Source of the DNA: CAZOSF01 sp964582415
Lineage (GTDB): Bacteria > Bacteroidota > Bacteroidia > Flavobacteriales > Flavobacteriaceae
Reading direction: 5' to 3'
Assembly (NCBI GenBank): GCA_964582415.1
Contig: CAZOSF010000022.1
Location: 1-32,367, forward strand
Length of the DNA: 32,367 nucleotides
Position 1 is the first letter of the stretch, and each line of letters begins with the position of its first letter. The notes under the pieces were generated by a model. It was not told the DNA's origin. It ran no database searches and saw only the letters and a program-made list of their open reading frames with translations. The translations under genes and the position numbers were made by a program. Below, one piece after another: positions 8,751 to 15,756 of this stretch.

Positions 8751-9281
8751 ATGACAAAGCGGGACTTCTTTCGATTACTCATAAAACTCTTCGGTCTTTA
8801 CTCACTTATTTTTTCACTTTTTACATTCATTCCGAATAATATTAGCTATGTTTTTTTGGATTACGACCCAATGCTATTACTGTGGATTGGATCTATACTT
8901 GCATTTATCGTGGTGGTTTATATTTTTCTTCTTGTTAAAACAGATCTAATCGTTCGGGCGCTAAAATTGGATAAAGGATTTGATGATGAACGAATCGAGT
9001 TTGGTAATTTCGATAGTCTCAAATTGGTGAAATTGGCCACTCTGCTTATCGGTGGATTTTTAGTGGTAGATTATGTTCCGTCCTTCTTACAATTTGTCTA
9101 TTTCGCATTTAAATCGAAGGTCGCAGCGAATGAATCGTTACTGGCAGGTGGTTATGAATATTGGACTCCGGAAAGGACCTTTCAATGGAGTGTTTCGGGC
9201 ATTAATATCTTCCTAGGAATAGTTATGTTAGCCAATTATGATCGTATTGCAAAATGGCTTACCCGAAAGGAGCCCAAGTAA
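8751..9281 (+). CDS. Small integral membrane protein, unknown function
   Basis: A 176-residue protein I do not recognise. Hydrophobic stretches suggest four membrane helices: about residues 8-28, 43-64 (LLWIGSILAFIVVVYIFLLV), 92-116 (LATLLIGGFLVVDYVPSFLQF) and 146-164 (VSGINIFLGIVMLANYD). A short charged loop (LDKGFDDERIEFGNFD) links helices 2 and 3. There is no enzymatic motif. The next gene, also a membrane protein, begins 36 nt later, so they could be co-transcribed. Confidence 0.8.
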   Translation: MTKRDFFRLLIKLFGLYSLIFSLFTFIPNNISYVFLDYDPMLLLWIGSILAFIVVVYIFLLVKTDLIVRALKLDKGFDDERIEFGNFDSLKLVKLATLLIGGFLVVDYVPSFLQFVYFAFKSKVAANESLLAGGYEYWTPERTFQWSVSGINIFLGIVMLANYDRIAKWLTRKEPK

Positions 9282-9317
9282 TAGATAGTCTAAAATTTAA
9301 CCCGTTTTGATTTTTCA

Positions 9318-9839
9318 ATGAAAGCACAGAAAATTGCATTGGAACAGCATTTTTCCTTACATCAAAAATTCATGCTGTTTGGATTTACTTTGATTACCTT
9401 CTTGCTTTTTACAAGATTGATTCTTTCGAACCTTAAACCAGTAGGTTATGCAGTGGCCGGGGTATTTCTTTTATTGTCATTGTATTTACTGGCGCTTACC
9501 TTTGCGCAAAAGGGGGTGATGAAACGTAAGGAGAATTTATATACTATTCTTTTTTTATTCGGGTTGATTATACATCGTAAAAGAGTGTCGTTGGTAGATC
9601 GTCCAGTAGTCTCTATTTTGATGTTTAGAAAAAAACAGAAGTTCGCGTTCGTCCCATCAGCAAATCCAGATCAGAGCGAATCCTTTAATACCTTTGAAAT
9701 CTTTGTACTTAACAAACAACACACTAAGAGAGAAGCCCTAGTGTATTTCAAGTCGGAAAGCAATGCCAAAAAGGTGGTCGAATTTTTAACCCAGCATTTT
9801 CCATTAAGATTTGAAGTCTTCAATCCAGATTTTGGATAG
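9318..9839 (+). CDS. Two-helix membrane protein, unknown function
   Basis: A 173-residue protein I do not recognise. Two membrane helices (about residues 19-37 and 43-63) are followed by a basic cytoplasmic beta-rich domain (KRKENLYTILFLFGLIIHRKR, FEIFVLNKQHTKREALVYF) ending with a helix (SNAKKVVEFLTQHF). The layout of a helical hairpin plus a small beta domain is like many bacterial membrane-bound PH-like proteins, but that is only a shape comparison. It lies 36 nt after the previous membrane gene and 33 nt before an RDD gene, suggesting a three-gene transcription unit. Confidence 0.8.
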   Translation: MKAQKIALEQHFSLHQKFMLFGFTLITFLLFTRLILSNLKPVGYAVAGVFLLLSLYLLALTFAQKGVMKRKENLYTILFLFGLIIHRKRVSLVDRPVVSILMFRKKQKFAFVPSANPDQSESFNTFEIFVLNKQHTKREALVYFKSESNAKKVVEFLTQHFPLRFEVFNPDFG

Positions 9840-9872
9840 AATGCATTTGAGTCGGTTTTTTATATATATCAT

Positions 9873-10298
9873 ATGAATTCCATCAGAGAAATTACATACG
9901 CCAATTTAAGTGTGCGTGTAAAGGCGGCCATCATCGATTCTCTACTTCTTATAGGGTTTATTATTGCCATATCAGAACTGTTTGACTTGTTCGAAGCGGT
10001 TCCCGACACACTTCGCATGGTTGCTTTCATTTTCGCCTTTATTTTATACGATCCACTATTCACCAGTATTTATGGCGGTACCATCGGACATTCGTTTTCA
10101 GGGATTGGGGTAAGGAGCGAGAGCGATGTAGAAAAGAAGATTCCATTTCCAATGGCCTTGATGCGGTTTTTGGTGAAAGTGCTTTTGGGGTGGATTTCGT
10201 TGGTTACTATTACTGGAAATAAGAAGAAAAAGGCAATTCATGATTATGTGGCTAAATCCGTTGTTGTTGAGGAAGGGGAAGTGGCTACTCAGCGGTAG
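9873..10298 (+). CDS. RDD family membrane protein
   Basis: A 141-residue membrane protein with RDD-family features. The N-terminal helix begins RVKAAIIDSLLLIGF (the Arg and Asp that name the family), the second hydrophobic segment contains YDPLFTSIYGGTIGHSFSGIGV, and the third helix ends near HDYVAKSVVV. Substrates of RDD proteins are mostly unknown; some act in Na+/H+ antiport. It is the last of three closely spaced membrane genes, and no terminator is obvious before the next gene 126 nt later. Confidence 0.85.
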   Translation: MNSIREITYANLSVRVKAAIIDSLLLIGFIIAISELFDLFEAVPDTLRMVAFIFAFILYDPLFTSIYGGTIGHSFSGIGVRSESDVEKKIPFPMALMRFLVKVLLGWISLVTITGNKKKKAIHDYVAKSVVVEEGEVATQR

Positions 10299-10375
10299 GA
10301 ATACGGGAAATAATAAACTAGTTACCTGATTTCCTCAGTGAAAATTATTGGACCAGACCAAATCGCAGGTATGGA

Positions 10376-10391
10376 TGCAACCTAGGTTGCA
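10376..10391. promoter_or_regulatory. Perfect 16-bp palindrome upstream of the EamA gene
   Basis: TGCAACCTAGGTTGCA is identical to its reverse complement and lies 33 bp before the transporter start codon. Its right arm contains a TTG that could serve as a -33 element for weak -7-like sequences (TATTTTTA, 10413-10420). It looks like a dimeric repressor operator; the regulator is not identifiable here. Confidence 0.4.
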
Positions 10392-10424
10392 AAAAACCGT
10401 TGGGATAACCTTTATTTTTACACA

Positions 10425-11324
10425 ATGATGGTTACAGATAAAACGAGAGGAGTTCTACTGGCCTTCGTTTCCGTAATTGCGGTATCCAATGTCTACATTT
10501 TTAGTAAGGCTGCTCTGATGGAAGTCACTTTCCCTCTATTTGGGGTATATTGGTTTTCCTTCGGACTACTTTGGATTTTTCTTTATGGGTGTACCCAGCA
10601 CACCTTTCGGTCGATTAGCAACTTTGCAAAAAAGAACATAGGGATATTGCTGGTTTTAGGGTTGGTTGAAATTCTAGGAACCTATTTCTTTTTCAAGGCA
10701 ATTCACACCATCTCCAATCCTGCCATCACCTCCTTTTTAGGAAATATTTCTCCTGTATTCGTAATTACGTTGAGTTATTTTTTTCTAAAGGAACGGTTTA
10801 GTTATCAGGAGTTTTTAGGAATGCTGTTAGCTATCATGGGAGCCTTTATCATTAGCTATAAAGGGAATACCGTCCTAGAGGAAATGTTTATTGAAGGAAC
10901 TCAATATGTGATTTATTCCGGCATATTTTCAGCCATCAGTTCGGTTATAATCAAAAGGAATATCAAAAACATTAACCCCATTCTACTAACAACCAATAGA
11001 AGTTTCTTCTTATTGCTTTTTTCCAGTAGTGCCCTCATTGTTTTCAAAGAGTCGCTTCTTATTGAATTTAAACCACTTATGAATATTTTCATTGGATCAC
11101 TGTTGGGACCATTTCTTACGGTCATTGCAGGATATTTGGCATTGCAGTTCATACCACTTTCTCAAAGGGCCATTATAAATAGCACGAAAGGGCTTTTTGT
11201 GCTCTTTGGGGCCTATCTTTATTTTGGGGAATTTCCAAAAATGATTGCCCTAGTAGGTGGTATTGTAACAATTATTGGCCTATTGCTTATTGCGTTTGGT
11301 AAATCTGTTAAAAATGAAAGTTGA
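10425..11324 (+). CDS. EamA/DMT-superfamily transporter
   Basis: A 299-residue inner-membrane protein with about ten hydrophobic helices in two homologous halves of five, the usual layout of EamA-type drug/metabolite transporters. Half 1 ends with the signature around ITSFLGNISPVFVITLSYFFLKERF, and half 2 with INSTKGLFVLFGAYLYFGEFP. The substrate cannot be told; relatives export amino acids, nucleosides or other metabolites. A perfect 16-bp palindrome just upstream suggests control by a dedicated regulator. Starts at ATG 10425 or 10428 are equivalent. Confidence 0.88.
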   Translation: MMVTDKTRGVLLAFVSVIAVSNVYIFSKAALMEVTFPLFGVYWFSFGLLWIFLYGCTQHTFRSISNFAKKNIGILLVLGLVEILGTYFFFKAIHTISNPAITSFLGNISPVFVITLSYFFLKERFSYQEFLGMLLAIMGAFIISYKGNTVLEEMFIEGTQYVIYSGIFSAISSVIIKRNIKNINPILLTTNRSFFLLLFSSSALIVFKESLLIEFKPLMNIFIGSLLGPFLTVIAGYLALQFIPLSQRAIINSTKGLFVLFGAYLYFGEFPKMIALVGGIVTIIGLLLIAFGKSVKNES

Positions 11325-11433
11325 ATCCCATCCTTTATTGCTCGATTGAACGGTTTTAAACAAATAAGCTTGGTGTAAATTCCTTGAAAATCAAGTCACT
11401 GACAATTATCATTTCTTCTAGAGAGGTGCGTCC

Positions 11434-11441
11434 TACCTTTG
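11434..11441 (+). promoter_or_regulatory. Candidate -7 element before the serine hydrolase gene
   Basis: TACCTTTG is a perfect match to the Bacteroidota TAnnTTTG element, about 105 nt before the start codon. The expected TTG is replaced by TTT/TTC at the right distance, so support is moderate. Confidence 0.4.
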
Positions 11442-11545
11442 TAAAAGAATTGACCTTTATCCTTCGAGGAAGCATCTTTCCACGTAGTCAAATTATCTAA
11501 TCGAATGGAAAGATTGTACTACTAAACGCATAACCTTCCGTTGAA

Positions 11546-12709
11546 ATGAAAGCACTCGTTTCTATATTAATGATAACTAGCATTTTTGTTAGCTGTTCCC
11601 AATGCCCTTCCTATTATTCGTATCAGCCACCCAAAGCCTTTGAAGATGGAATACCCGCAGGAACAATGATGGAAGTTGGAATGGACACCACAAGATTAAA
11701 TCCTTTAATGGATTGTATTTATGCCAACAAATTCGACCAAGTGCATTCGGTGTTGATTTATAAGGATGGTAAGTTGGTTTTTGAAGAGTATTTAGAGGGA
11801 AACATATATCAATATGATGGCCCTTATTATTACGGTGAACGCATAAAATGGCATAAGGACAGTCTTCACATGATTATGTCTTGTACTAAAAGTGTTACTT
11901 CGGCTATCGTTGGGATTGCTGTAGATAAGGGATATTTAAAAGTATCCGACCCCATATTTAAGTATTTGCCCGACCATCAACGTTTTAAAAAAGGAGGGAA
12001 GGAGAATATAACGATTGAACATTTGCTCACCATGACATCAGGCTTTGAATGGGACGAATGGCATGGGGCGCATAGCACCTTGGACAATGATATCGACAAG
12101 ATTTATTTTCAATACCAAAAAGATCCTTTGGCCTTCATCTTGGGCAGGGAATTGGTGAGTACTCCGGGAGAAGAATTTACCTATAGCGGTGCCAACATGA
12201 TTCTGTTAGGGGAGATTATCAGAAATGCTACTGGCCAAGATATTCATGCATTTGGGAAAGAACATCTGTTTGATCCATTGGGGATTGAAAGGAGCTATTG
12301 GTATCAATTTGAAAGTGGCGCGTATGCTTGTGATGGGTTTTTGAAACTCACACCTCGCAGTATGCTAAAAATTGGCATTACATTTTTGAATGAAGGAAAG
12401 TGGAACGGTCAACAAATCATTTCAAAGGACTGGGTTGAAAAGAGTAGCACCCAATACAAAAACAACTCAGGAATTGATGTGCCCCTTGACGACCAGGGTC
12501 GCAATGCGTATGGTTATACCTGGTGGATCAACGACATTTCAGGAGGTGGAAATAGTGCTCAGATGTATTACGCCAGTGGTTGGGGCGGACAGGAGGTCAT
12601 TGTTATTCCAAAATATGATATGGTAGTGGTATTCACTGGCGGAAATTATGCTGTGAAAAAACATATTCATAAGATGCTGGAGAAGTATATTCTTCCGGCA
12701 GTAAAGTAA
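11546..12709 (+). CDS. Lipoprotein serine hydrolase (class C beta-lactamase fold)
   Basis: A 387-residue protein with a lipoprotein signal peptide ending IFVSC (Cys17). The rest is a serine beta-lactamase/DD-peptidase-fold domain: the SxxK nucleophile motif SCTK (S112, K115), the YSGAN motif with catalytic Tyr about 213, and a C-terminal GWGGQ segment (near 346-350) standing in for the KTG/HxG motif. Sequences such as LLTMTSGFEWDEW are typical of the penicillin-binding-protein-related esterase group. Physiological substrates are uncertain: peptidase, esterase or amidase on cell-wall or other substrates. It is periplasm-facing and membrane-anchored, and is preceded by about 220 nt of non-coding DNA with a possible promoter at 11434. 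Confidence 0.9.
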   Translation: MKALVSILMITSIFVSCSQCPSYYSYQPPKAFEDGIPAGTMMEVGMDTTRLNPLMDCIYANKFDQVHSVLIYKDGKLVFEEYLEGNIYQYDGPYYYGERIKWHKDSLHMIMSCTKSVTSAIVGIAVDKGYLKVSDPIFKYLPDHQRFKKGGKENITIEHLLTMTSGFEWDEWHGAHSTLDNDIDKIYFQYQKDPLAFILGRELVSTPGEEFTYSGANMILLGEIIRNATGQDIHAFGKEHLFDPLGIERSYWYQFESGAYACDGFLKLTPRSMLKIGITFLNEGKWNGQQIISKDWVEKSSTQYKNNSGIDVPLDDQGRNAYGYTWWINDISGGGNSAQMYYASGWGGQEVIVIPKYDMVVVFTGGNYAVKKHIHKMLEKYILPAVK

Positions 12710-12785
12710 TTTCTTTTTACAGGTGATTCCAACAACACCAGCTATACATCTTTTTGTTGTTGAAAGGATTATATAAAGATAAATC

Positions 12786-13334
12786 ATGAAAATTTTAATC
12801 ATTTACGGAACCGTGGAGGGGCAGTCCAGAAAAATTGCCCGATTCATGGAAGAAGTCTTGCAAGAAGACGGGCATCAAGTTGTAATAGCCGATGCCATAG
12901 AAGAGCCGCCCAACCCAACTGGATATGAAATCGTCATCGTTGGAAGTTCGATTCACATGCACAAATACAATACTGCTATTAGGGATTATGTGATGAATCA
13001 TATCGATCTGTTAAACAAAATACCTTCCGTATTTTATTCTGTCTGCATGGCCGTAGCTTCCGACATTCCAGAGGAACATGAAGAGGCAGCGGGTATTGCA
13101 CAATCTTTCCTAAAGCATACCGGATGGAAAGCATTAGCGGTATGGCATATTGCAGGAGCTTTGAAATATTCCCAGTACGATTATTTTAAACGCTTGATTA
13201 TGCGGATGATTGCCAAAAAGCAAGGAGGCGCAACCGATACGAGTCAGGACTATGAATACACAGATTGGGAGGAGGTGAAACACCTTGTGCTTCAATTTGT
13301 GAAATCAGTGGAGAAGAAAGAGCTTCTCAGCTAG
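12786..13334 (+). CDS. hemG: Flavodoxin-domain protein, HemG-like protoporphyrinogen oxidase
   Basis: A 182-residue flavodoxin-fold protein aligning by eye with menaquinone-dependent protoporphyrinogen IX dehydrogenase (HemG). The FMN phosphate loop is IIYGTVEGQSRKIA (residues 4-17). GSSIHMHKYNTAIRDYV, PSVFYSVCMAV, IAGALKYSQYDYFKRLIMRMI and GGATDTSQDYEYTDWE correspond to the HemG-specific segments, including the extra loop lacking in simple flavodoxins. HemG oxidises protoporphyrinogen to protoporphyrin in heme synthesis at the inner membrane face. No other heme gene is nearby, so a general flavodoxin-type reductase remains possible. Confidence 0.85.
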   Translation: MKILIIYGTVEGQSRKIARFMEEVLQEDGHQVVIADAIEEPPNPTGYEIVIVGSSIHMHKYNTAIRDYVMNHIDLLNKIPSVFYSVCMAVASDIPEEHEEAAGIAQSFLKHTGWKALAVWHIAGALKYSQYDYFKRLIMRMIAKKQGGATDTSQDYEYTDWEEVKHLVLQFVKSVEKKELLS

Positions 13335-13455
13335 AGTGTTTTTTAGTGCAGCGTTTGAGAATGGTATGGCTTTTGATTTCCGTTGTGATAACTAATATGC
13401 GTCGTTTAATTTACGATTCATAAAATCATAATTTCCAATCATCGACAGAGCTACC

Positions 13456-14352
13456 ATGAACAAATTCTTTTTATCCATCACTTTTATTTTGATAGTTCAA
13501 TTAGCAAAGGGACAAGAGTATCGTTCCGAATTTGAAAATTACTTTCAACTAAATGATACCATCAATCAACTTCGCGTGCTAAAGGCATGGAAGGAATCGA
13601 ATCCGAAAGATCCGGAATTATATACGAGCTTTTTCAACTATCATTTTTCAAAAGCGATGCAAGAAGTCATTGAACTAACCCCAAATGAGCCTGGGGGTGA
13701 TAGACTTGTTATTGTAGATAGTTTAGGGCAGGATATTGGCTACATGGGCAATAGAATACTATTTGATCCTTATGAAATTAATAAAGGGCTTGAAATTATT
13801 GAAGAAGGGATTGAAAGATACCCCAATCGACTAGATATGCGATTCGGAAAAACATATGTGTTGGGAGAAACCGAACAATGGGAAAATTTTACTCATGAAA
13901 TCATTAGAACCATTCAATACGGAGCGACAAATAACCACCAATGGACATGGACCGATAATGAATCGATAGAAGATGGAAAGGATTTTTTACTTTCTTCGGT
14001 TCAAGAGTATCAAATTCAGTTATATCAAACGGGTCGTGAAGACTTATTGGCTGATATGGGAAAGATAGCCCAAGAGGTACTTAAAATGTATCCGGATCAT
14101 GTCGAAAGTCTTACCAATTTGGCAATTACCTATGTGATCACTGAAAAATATGAATTGGCCATAGAATCACTGTTGAAGGCAGAAAAGATTAATCCGAAGG
14201 ATACAATTGTATTGCTCAATCTTGCTCATGCCTTTAGGCTAAATGGAAAAATTAATGAGGCTATTGGCTGTTATGAGAAAGTGAAGAAGGTTGGAGATGC
14301 CGAAGAGATAGCGTATGCCGAAAAGCAAATTGAAGAGCTGAAAAATGAATAA
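13456..14352 (+). CDS. Exported TPR-repeat protein
   Basis: A 298-residue protein with a signal peptide (MNKFFLSITFILIVQLAKGQ). The N-terminal part (residues about 25-190) is helical, with W-rich segments of unknown type. The C-terminal third contains at least two tetratricopeptide repeats (about 200-270: LTNLAITYVITEKYELAIESLLKAEKINP, LNLAHAFRLNGKINEAIGCYEKV), which usually mediate protein contacts. No enzymatic motif is visible. The role is unknown. A bidirectional hairpin terminator lies about 40 nt behind the stop codon. Confidence 0.85.
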   Translation: MNKFFLSITFILIVQLAKGQEYRSEFENYFQLNDTINQLRVLKAWKESNPKDPELYTSFFNYHFSKAMQEVIELTPNEPGGDRLVIVDSLGQDIGYMGNRILFDPYEINKGLEIIEEGIERYPNRLDMRFGKTYVLGETEQWENFTHEIIRTIQYGATNNHQWTWTDNESIEDGKDFLLSSVQEYQIQLYQTGREDLLADMGKIAQEVLKMYPDHVESLTNLAITYVITEKYELAIESLLKAEKINPKDTIVLLNLAHAFRLNGKINEAIGCYEKVKKVGDAEEIAYAEKQIEELKNE

Positions 14353-14393
14353 TGTGAAAAAAACATAAATCGTTTTAAAATAGTATCATAAAA

Positions 14394-14415
14394 AAAGCCG
14401 CTATACTGCGGCTTT
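14394..14415. terminator. Bidirectional intrinsic terminator
   Basis: AAAGCCGC (14394-14401) pairs with GCGGCTTT (14408-14415) across a 6-nt loop. On the minus strand the stem is followed by seven U, so it is a strong terminator for the microprotein operon, 25 nt after its last stop codon. On plus it is followed by GTTCGTTTT and may also end the TPR transcript. Confidence 0.85.
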
Positions 14416-14439
14416 GTTCGTTTTATGGATAGGGCGGGG

Positions 14440-14574
14440 TTAGATGGCAAGCGGTTCATACCATTCCCTCCAATCGGTTCTTCCGTAACCCGGTAGCATG
14501 TTTTTGAACCAATGCTTGTCCAGGCGTTTCATCTCTCCTTTAGAGGTAATGTGTATTTTATGAAAGCTTTTCAT
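14440..14574 (-). CDS. Small ORF, 44 residues, last gene of the microprotein operon
   Basis: The frame from ATG at 14574 to TAA at 14440 encodes 44 residues beginning MKSFHKIHITSKGEMKRLDK and ending GRTDWREWYEPLAI. The ATG follows an A-rich leader (ATCAACCAAAAACCAAACTGCC), the usual flavobacterial initiation context. An internal Met15 would give a 30-residue product starting MKRLDKH, which recalls the MRTLDRN start of the three upstream microproteins. The C-terminal part is Trp/Tyr-rich. It begins 21 nt after the third microprotein ORF and is followed 25 nt later by a strong terminator. Function is unknown and I recognise no family. Support is positional plus leader; there is no comparative evidence in this window. 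Confidence 0.5.
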   Translation of the reverse strand: MKSFHKIHITSKGEMKRLDKHWFKNMLPGYGRTDWREWYEPLAI

Positions 14575-14595
14575 GGCAGTTTGGTTTTTGGTTGA

Positions 14596-14682
14596 TTATC
14601 GGAACCTTCTTTTTGTGTTCCAAGCAAACCCGATACTGTTTTTGGGTTTTTCAATGATTGTGTTTCGATCTAGTGTTCTCAT
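14596..14682 (-). CDS. 28-residue basic microprotein, copy 1 of 3
   Basis: ATG to TAA, 28 codons. It begins MRTLDRNTIIEKPKNS, continues IGFAW and ends with the basic tail NTKRRFR. Against copy 3 it differs at eight codons, of which six are synonymous (for example CGA/CGC, CCC/CCT, AGG/AGA). It has no signal peptide, Cys or membrane segment. It lies last in the tandem array, 21 nt before the 44-codon ORF. The matching length, start, stop and protein of all three copies argue that these are real genes. Function is unknown. Confidence 0.7.
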   Translation of the reverse strand: MRTLDRNTIIEKPKNSIGFAWNTKRRFR

Positions 14683-14728
14683 GACTGTACTATTATAGTG
14701 GTTGTGATTGATTGTTTCGCTTTAGTTC

Positions 14729-14815
14729 TTATCGGAACCTTCTTTTGGAGTTCCATACATACCCAATACTGTTTTTGGGTTTCTCGGTAATTGTGTTTTG
14801 ATCTAGTGTTCTCAT
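14729..14815 (-). CDS. 28-residue basic microprotein, copy 2 of 3
   Basis: ATG to TAA, 28 codons, beginning MRTLDQNTITEKPKNS, continuing IGYVW and ending NSKRRFR. Against copy 3 there are eleven codon differences, eight synonymous and three mild (Q/R, Y/F, S/T). This is the pattern of selection on the protein rather than drift of a DNA repeat. The leader AATTATAGTC matches copy 3. Predicted strongly basic and soluble; no known family. Confidence 0.72.
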   Translation of the reverse strand: MRTLDQNTITEKPKNSIGYVWNSKRRFR

Positions 14816-14859
14816 GACTATAATTTTATATTGATTGTGATAGTTTTCTTAGACTGTTC

Positions 14860-14946
14860 TTATCGGAATCTTCTTTTGGTATTCCATACAAACCCGATAC
14901 TGTTTTTAGGTTTTTCAGTGATTGTGTTGCGATCTAGCGTTCTCAT
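14860..14946 (-). CDS. 28-residue basic microprotein, copy 3 of 3 (promoter-proximal)
   Basis: ATG to TAA, 28 codons, beginning MRTLDRNTITEKPKNS, continuing IGFVW and ending NTKRRFR. It is the first gene after the ECF-type promoter at 14987-15015, with an inferred leader of about 35 nt rich in A (ACAAAACAATCAAAAACAAC). The product is about one-third Arg/Lys with a basic C-terminus and single Trp, which would suit nucleic-acid, ribosome or membrane contact, but that is only composition-based. I recognise no homologue. Confidence 0.72.
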   Translation of the reverse strand: MRTLDRNTITEKPKNSIGFVWNTKRRFR

Positions 14947-14986
14947 GACTATAATTTTTAAGTTGTTTTTGATTGTTTTGTACTAG

Positions 14987-15015
14987 ATAGACGACACATC
15001 AAATAAAATGTTACA
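14987..15015 (-). promoter_or_regulatory. Candidate ECF promoter of the microprotein operon
   Basis: On the minus strand: TGTAACATTTT, 11 nt, CGTCTAT. It matches the element before the ECF sigma gene (2940-2968) in all 11 bases of the first box, in spacing, and in 6 of 7 bases of the second box. AAC at -35 and CGTC at -10 are general hallmarks of ECF promoters. It points at the three microprotein ORFs. Confidence 0.62.
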
Positions 15016-15037
15016 GTACTTTGTTATACATAGTACT
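15015..15037. promoter_or_regulatory. 23-bp dyad, candidate operator
   Basis: The pattern is AGTACT-n-TGT-nnn-ACA-n-AGTACT, with 9 of 11 positions paired by symmetry. It abuts (one-base overlap) the upstream edge of the microprotein -35 element, a typical place for an activator or co-regulator. The binding protein is not identifiable here. Confidence 0.5.
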
Positions 15038-15074
15038 TTTTTAACAAATTTTAACAGAAGAGAGGGGTAAAGGG

Positions 15075-15647
15075 CTATGAAACGTGCTTTTCGATACGTC
15101 TATCAGGAACAATCCAAATCATTGCTACCAGTATGTAGAGAGACAGGCCCAGCCACGTATTTTTAAAAGCTAACACAATTCCTAATATATATAAGATGAT
15201 CGAAGCCTTTCCTTTTAGATCCTTTCCAATACCCTTTCGAAGGATAAAATCAGGGTCATGGGAGATGATAATGGTTCGTTGAAGAATATAATAGGCAATA
15301 GCGCTCAAAAGAAGATTGACACCATATAAGGCAACGGGTGCTTGAGCCAAATGGTTTTGACCTAACCAAGAGGTAGTGAAAGGAACTAGGGATAACCAAA
15401 AGAGCAAATGTAAGTTGGCCCATAGTATCTTACCGTTTACTTTCTCTGTAACCTGTAGCAAATGATGGTGGTTATTCCAATAGATGCCCAGGTAAATAAA
15501 ACTGAATAAATAACTGGCAAAAACCGGCCATTCATGACTCAATGCTTCCAAGGTTGCCTTTGCTGGTGCCTTCAATTCCAAAACCATGATGGTGATCACA
15601 ATAGCCAAGACGCCATCACTAAACGCTTCCATTCTCCCTTTTTTCAT
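15075..15647 (-). CDS. TMEM175-family (DUF1211) potassium channel
   Basis: A 190-residue membrane protein opening with MKKGRMEAFSDGVLAIVITIMVLELK; the RxxxFSDG motif in the first helix is the signature of TMEM175-type channels. Six hydrophobic helices follow, i.e. one repeat, as in bacterial members, which form tetrameric K+ channels lacking the TVGYG filter. Further family features are the helix with YLGIYWNNHHHLL and the conserved WLSLVPFTT. It is transcribed away from rpsA by its own TTG-N18-TATATTTA promoter. The microprotein operon lies downstream on the same strand but has its own promoter. Confidence 0.9.
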   Translation of the reverse strand: MKKGRMEAFSDGVLAIVITIMVLELKAPAKATLEALSHEWPVFASYLFSFIYLGIYWNNHHHLLQVTEKVNGKILWANLHLLFWLSLVPFTTSWLGQNHLAQAPVALYGVNLLLSAIAYYILQRTIIISHDPDFILRKGIGKDLKGKASIILYILGIVLAFKNTWLGLSLYILVAMIWIVPDRRIEKHVS

Positions 15648-15666
15648 GACATAACTTTAATTCATT

Positions 15667-15695
15667 TAAATATACATCGATTTATCGAATGTCAA
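15667..15695 (-). promoter_or_regulatory. Promoter of the TMEM175 gene
   Basis: On the minus strand TTG (15695-15693), an 18-nt spacer and TATATTTA (15674-15667), one base off the TAnnTTTG consensus, about 20 nt before the start codon. Confidence 0.55.
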
Positions 15696-15720
15696 TTTTT
15701 TCAAGAATGAACTAAAACCT

Positions 15721-15750
15721 TTGATTATCAAAAGAAAAATAGTACTTTTG
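15721..15750 (+). promoter_or_regulatory. Promoter of rpsA
   Basis: TTG (15721-15723), a 19-nt spacer and TACTTTTG (15743-15750): a perfect Bacteroidota housekeeping promoter. The start of transcription is expected near 15756, leaving a leader of about 140 nt before the rpsA ATG. Confidence 0.75.
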
Positions 15751-15756
15751 CCACCC

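Larger units (their letters stand above)
14596..14956 (-). repeat. Tandem array of three ~131-133 bp units
   Basis: Each unit holds one 28-codon ORF plus a 44-46 nt spacer; start codons lie at 14946, 14815 and 14682. The initiation region AATTATAGTC before ATG is identical in copies 3 and 2 and degenerate in copy 1, so the duplication included the leader. The ORF part is far better conserved than the spacers. Confidence 0.85.

Noticed and set aside
14596..14956. CRISPR array or simple DNA tandem repeat
   Set aside because: Units are about 131-133 bp with diverged spacers of 44-46 nt, and differences concentrate at third codon positions of a shared frame; this is a gene array, not CRISPR.
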